This document shows, piece by piece, positions 5,899-6,996 of a stretch of 6,996 nucleotides of DNA. Every line of letters starts with the position of its first letter. The first letter of the stretch is position 1. The position numbers and the translations under genes are program-made. The stretch is from Acidobacteriota bacterium (lineage in GTDB: Bacteria; Acidobacteriota; Blastocatellia; Pyrinomonadales; Pyrinomonadaceae): contig CAUJFK010000168.1 in the NCBI GenBank assembly GCA_963169175.1, positions 1 to 6,996 of the forward strand. Direction: 5' to 3'. The notes beneath the pieces were generated by a model, which did no database searches, was not told the origin of the DNA, and saw only the letters and a list, made by a program, of their open reading frames with translations.

Positions 5899-6996
5899 TG
5901 TTGAACCCCCGTAAGAACTTCCGAACCGCGGAGTTCATCCGTAAGTTTTGCAAGTTTGTCCTGGAGCGACTGCTGATTGCGATTTGTGTGGCCGCCCGCA
6001 ACGATCCTGATGAGACCGTTCCCGTGTTCCTCGAGCACGACCCAGACCCGTTGGTGTGCAAAGAAAAAGACGGCCACAAGAGTGATGAACAGAAGCGCGA
6101 ATCCGATATAGACCACAGTTGCGCCGGGATCGCGCTGTACCGACAGAATGTGGCGGTCGCCTACCTTCTCAAACTCGACAAGCCGAAACGTGTATCCAGC
6201 TACCGACTTTTTTGCGATAGGAATATCCGCCATCAGCGGTCCGAAAGCATAGGCGGTTTCGACAGTCCCAGCCGGTGGCGTGACTTGCAGAACAGCGGCA
6301 GGATTCGGGTATGAGCTGGTATCTTCATTCGGATCTTCTGGCCCTATTCGAAAATTTCCACGGAATTCCGAAAATCGAAGCTTTGTTCCATCTGCAAGAA
6401 GAGTGCTTCCGTTACGAGGTATCGTGAGTCTTGTTGGTCCGTTTCCGTCGGCTGAAACGACATCAATGATAATATTGCGGGCACGGCCCAGCGGGACATA
6501 GCTCGCTTGAAAGAACCTATAGCCACGGTAGTCGAACGGACGGTTCATCTGAACCATTGCGTCGTGCTTCCCAGTTTCATCGGTGATCGTGAAGCGGGTT
6601 ATCCAATCGATCGTATTCCCCGCCCCCAGCGATCCGTCGGACTTGATAAGCCTCTGCTCAATATCCGTGAATTCGACTTGGAAAGGAAGGCGTTTCGTTA
6701 CCCGATCGATCTTGTCCAGATCAACTGCCATCTCCTCGATCAAGTCAGACGATTCGCCCGGCGCAAGCGGCAGATTTCCGGTTGTCCCCAGCTGAGCAGT
6801 GAGAAAGCCGCCCAAAAATACGAGTAGGAGAGCAACGTGAACGGCATAGGCGCCGAGCCGGTTCCAGGCCCCCGATTCGGTAAAGATAAACATACGGCCG
6901 TTCTTCTCAGCTGTCCTGACGTGGTTGAAACCCGTCTGTCCCAATGCCTTGCGCACCCGGACCGTCACCTCCGGCGTGGTTCCCTCAACCTCAAAT
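5895..6996 (-). CDS. resB: Cytochrome c biogenesis protein ResB/Ccs1, 5' end cut by window
   Basis: C-terminal part of ResB, the partner of CcsA in System II cytochrome c maturation. The frame is open to the right edge without a stop, so the N-terminus (usually the first two membrane helices) lies outside; the GTG at 6968 is not the real start. A membrane helix, YAVHVALLLVFLGGF, contains a histidine (codon 6837-6839) in the position of the ResB membrane haem ligand. A large extracytoplasmic domain follows, with the hallmark RPFDYRGYRFFQASY (about 6507-6551). A last helix (about 6021-6110) is followed by HQRVW and a charged cytoplasmic tail of about 50 residues that may form a short coiled coil (NQQSLQDKLAKL). 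The stop TGA overlaps the ccsA ATG by four bases, so the two subunits are probably made in equal amounts. Confidence 0.93.
   Translation of the reverse strand, partial: FEVEGTTPEVTVRVRKALGQTGFNHVRTAEKNGRMFIFTESGAWNRLGAYAVHVALLLVFLGGFLTAQLGTTGNLPLAPGESSDLIEEMAVDLDKIDRVTKRLPFQVEFTDIEQRLIKSDGSLGAGNTIDWITRFTITDETGKHDAMVQMNRPFDYRGYRFFQASYVPLGRARNIIIDVVSADGNGPTRLTIPRNGSTLLADGTKLRFSEFRGNFRIGPEDPNEDTSSYPNPAAVLQVTPPAGTVETAYAFGPLMADIPIAKKSVAGYTFRLVEFEKVGDRHILSVQRDPGATVVYIGFALLFITLVAVFFFAHQRVWVVLEEHGNGLIRIVAGGHTNRNQQSLQDKLAKLTDELRGSEVLTGVQQ

Overview
All recognisable genes in this window lie on the minus strand. Read in the direction of transcription (right to left) they are: the 3' part of a ResB/Ccs1 gene; a complete, unusually large ccsA (ResC-type) gene; a membrane-anchored TPR protein; a flavoprotein of the sulfide:quinone oxidoreductase / flavocytochrome c superfamily; a gap of about 380 bp without a gene; and a large REC-PAS-GGDEF-EAL cyclic-di-GMP protein that runs off the left edge. 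The plus strand carries no convincing gene; its long frames lie antisense to the genes listed here.

Organism: a Gram-negative-like, mid-GC bacterium that matures c-type cytochromes by System II (ResB + CcsA). A large CcsA followed by a short anchored TPR protein, together with multidomain GGDEF/EAL signalling, would fit Acidobacteriota (Blastocatellia/Pyrinomonadaceae type). That placement is an impression only; no marker gene is present to fix it.

Right half (about 3587-6996): resB and ccsA overlap by four bases (ATGA), and the TPR gene starts five bases after the ccsA stop, so the three form a tight, translationally coupled operon. ResB and CcsA together form the haem export and cytochrome c synthase complex. 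The TPR protein, with one N-terminal membrane helix and about four TPR units, is a plausible apocytochrome-handling partner, analogous to the TPR parts of CcmI/NrfG. The flavoprotein gene follows after 86 bp with its own Shine-Dalgarno and no obvious terminator between, so it is probably in the same transcript. It keeps the FAD-binding motifs, but the cysteines expected of sulfide oxidation seem to be absent.

Middle (1991-2372): non-coding. It holds a good sigma70-like promoter (TTGACA-18-GATAAT) pointing at the GGDEF/EAL gene, predicting a leader of about 250 nt with several inverted repeats and a recurring TACGGT motif.

Left (1-1990): the cyclic-di-GMP protein keeps the catalytic signatures of both output domains (GGDEF with an RxxD inhibitory site; EAL with the metal-binding and catalytic residues visible so far), but its receiver domain is degenerate: Asn replaces the phospho-acceptor Asp. 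No wholly new multi-gene system is evident. The most interesting points are the pseudoreceiver, the long leader, the cysteine-poor SQR-like enzyme tied to the cytochrome c operon, and the enlarged CcsA.
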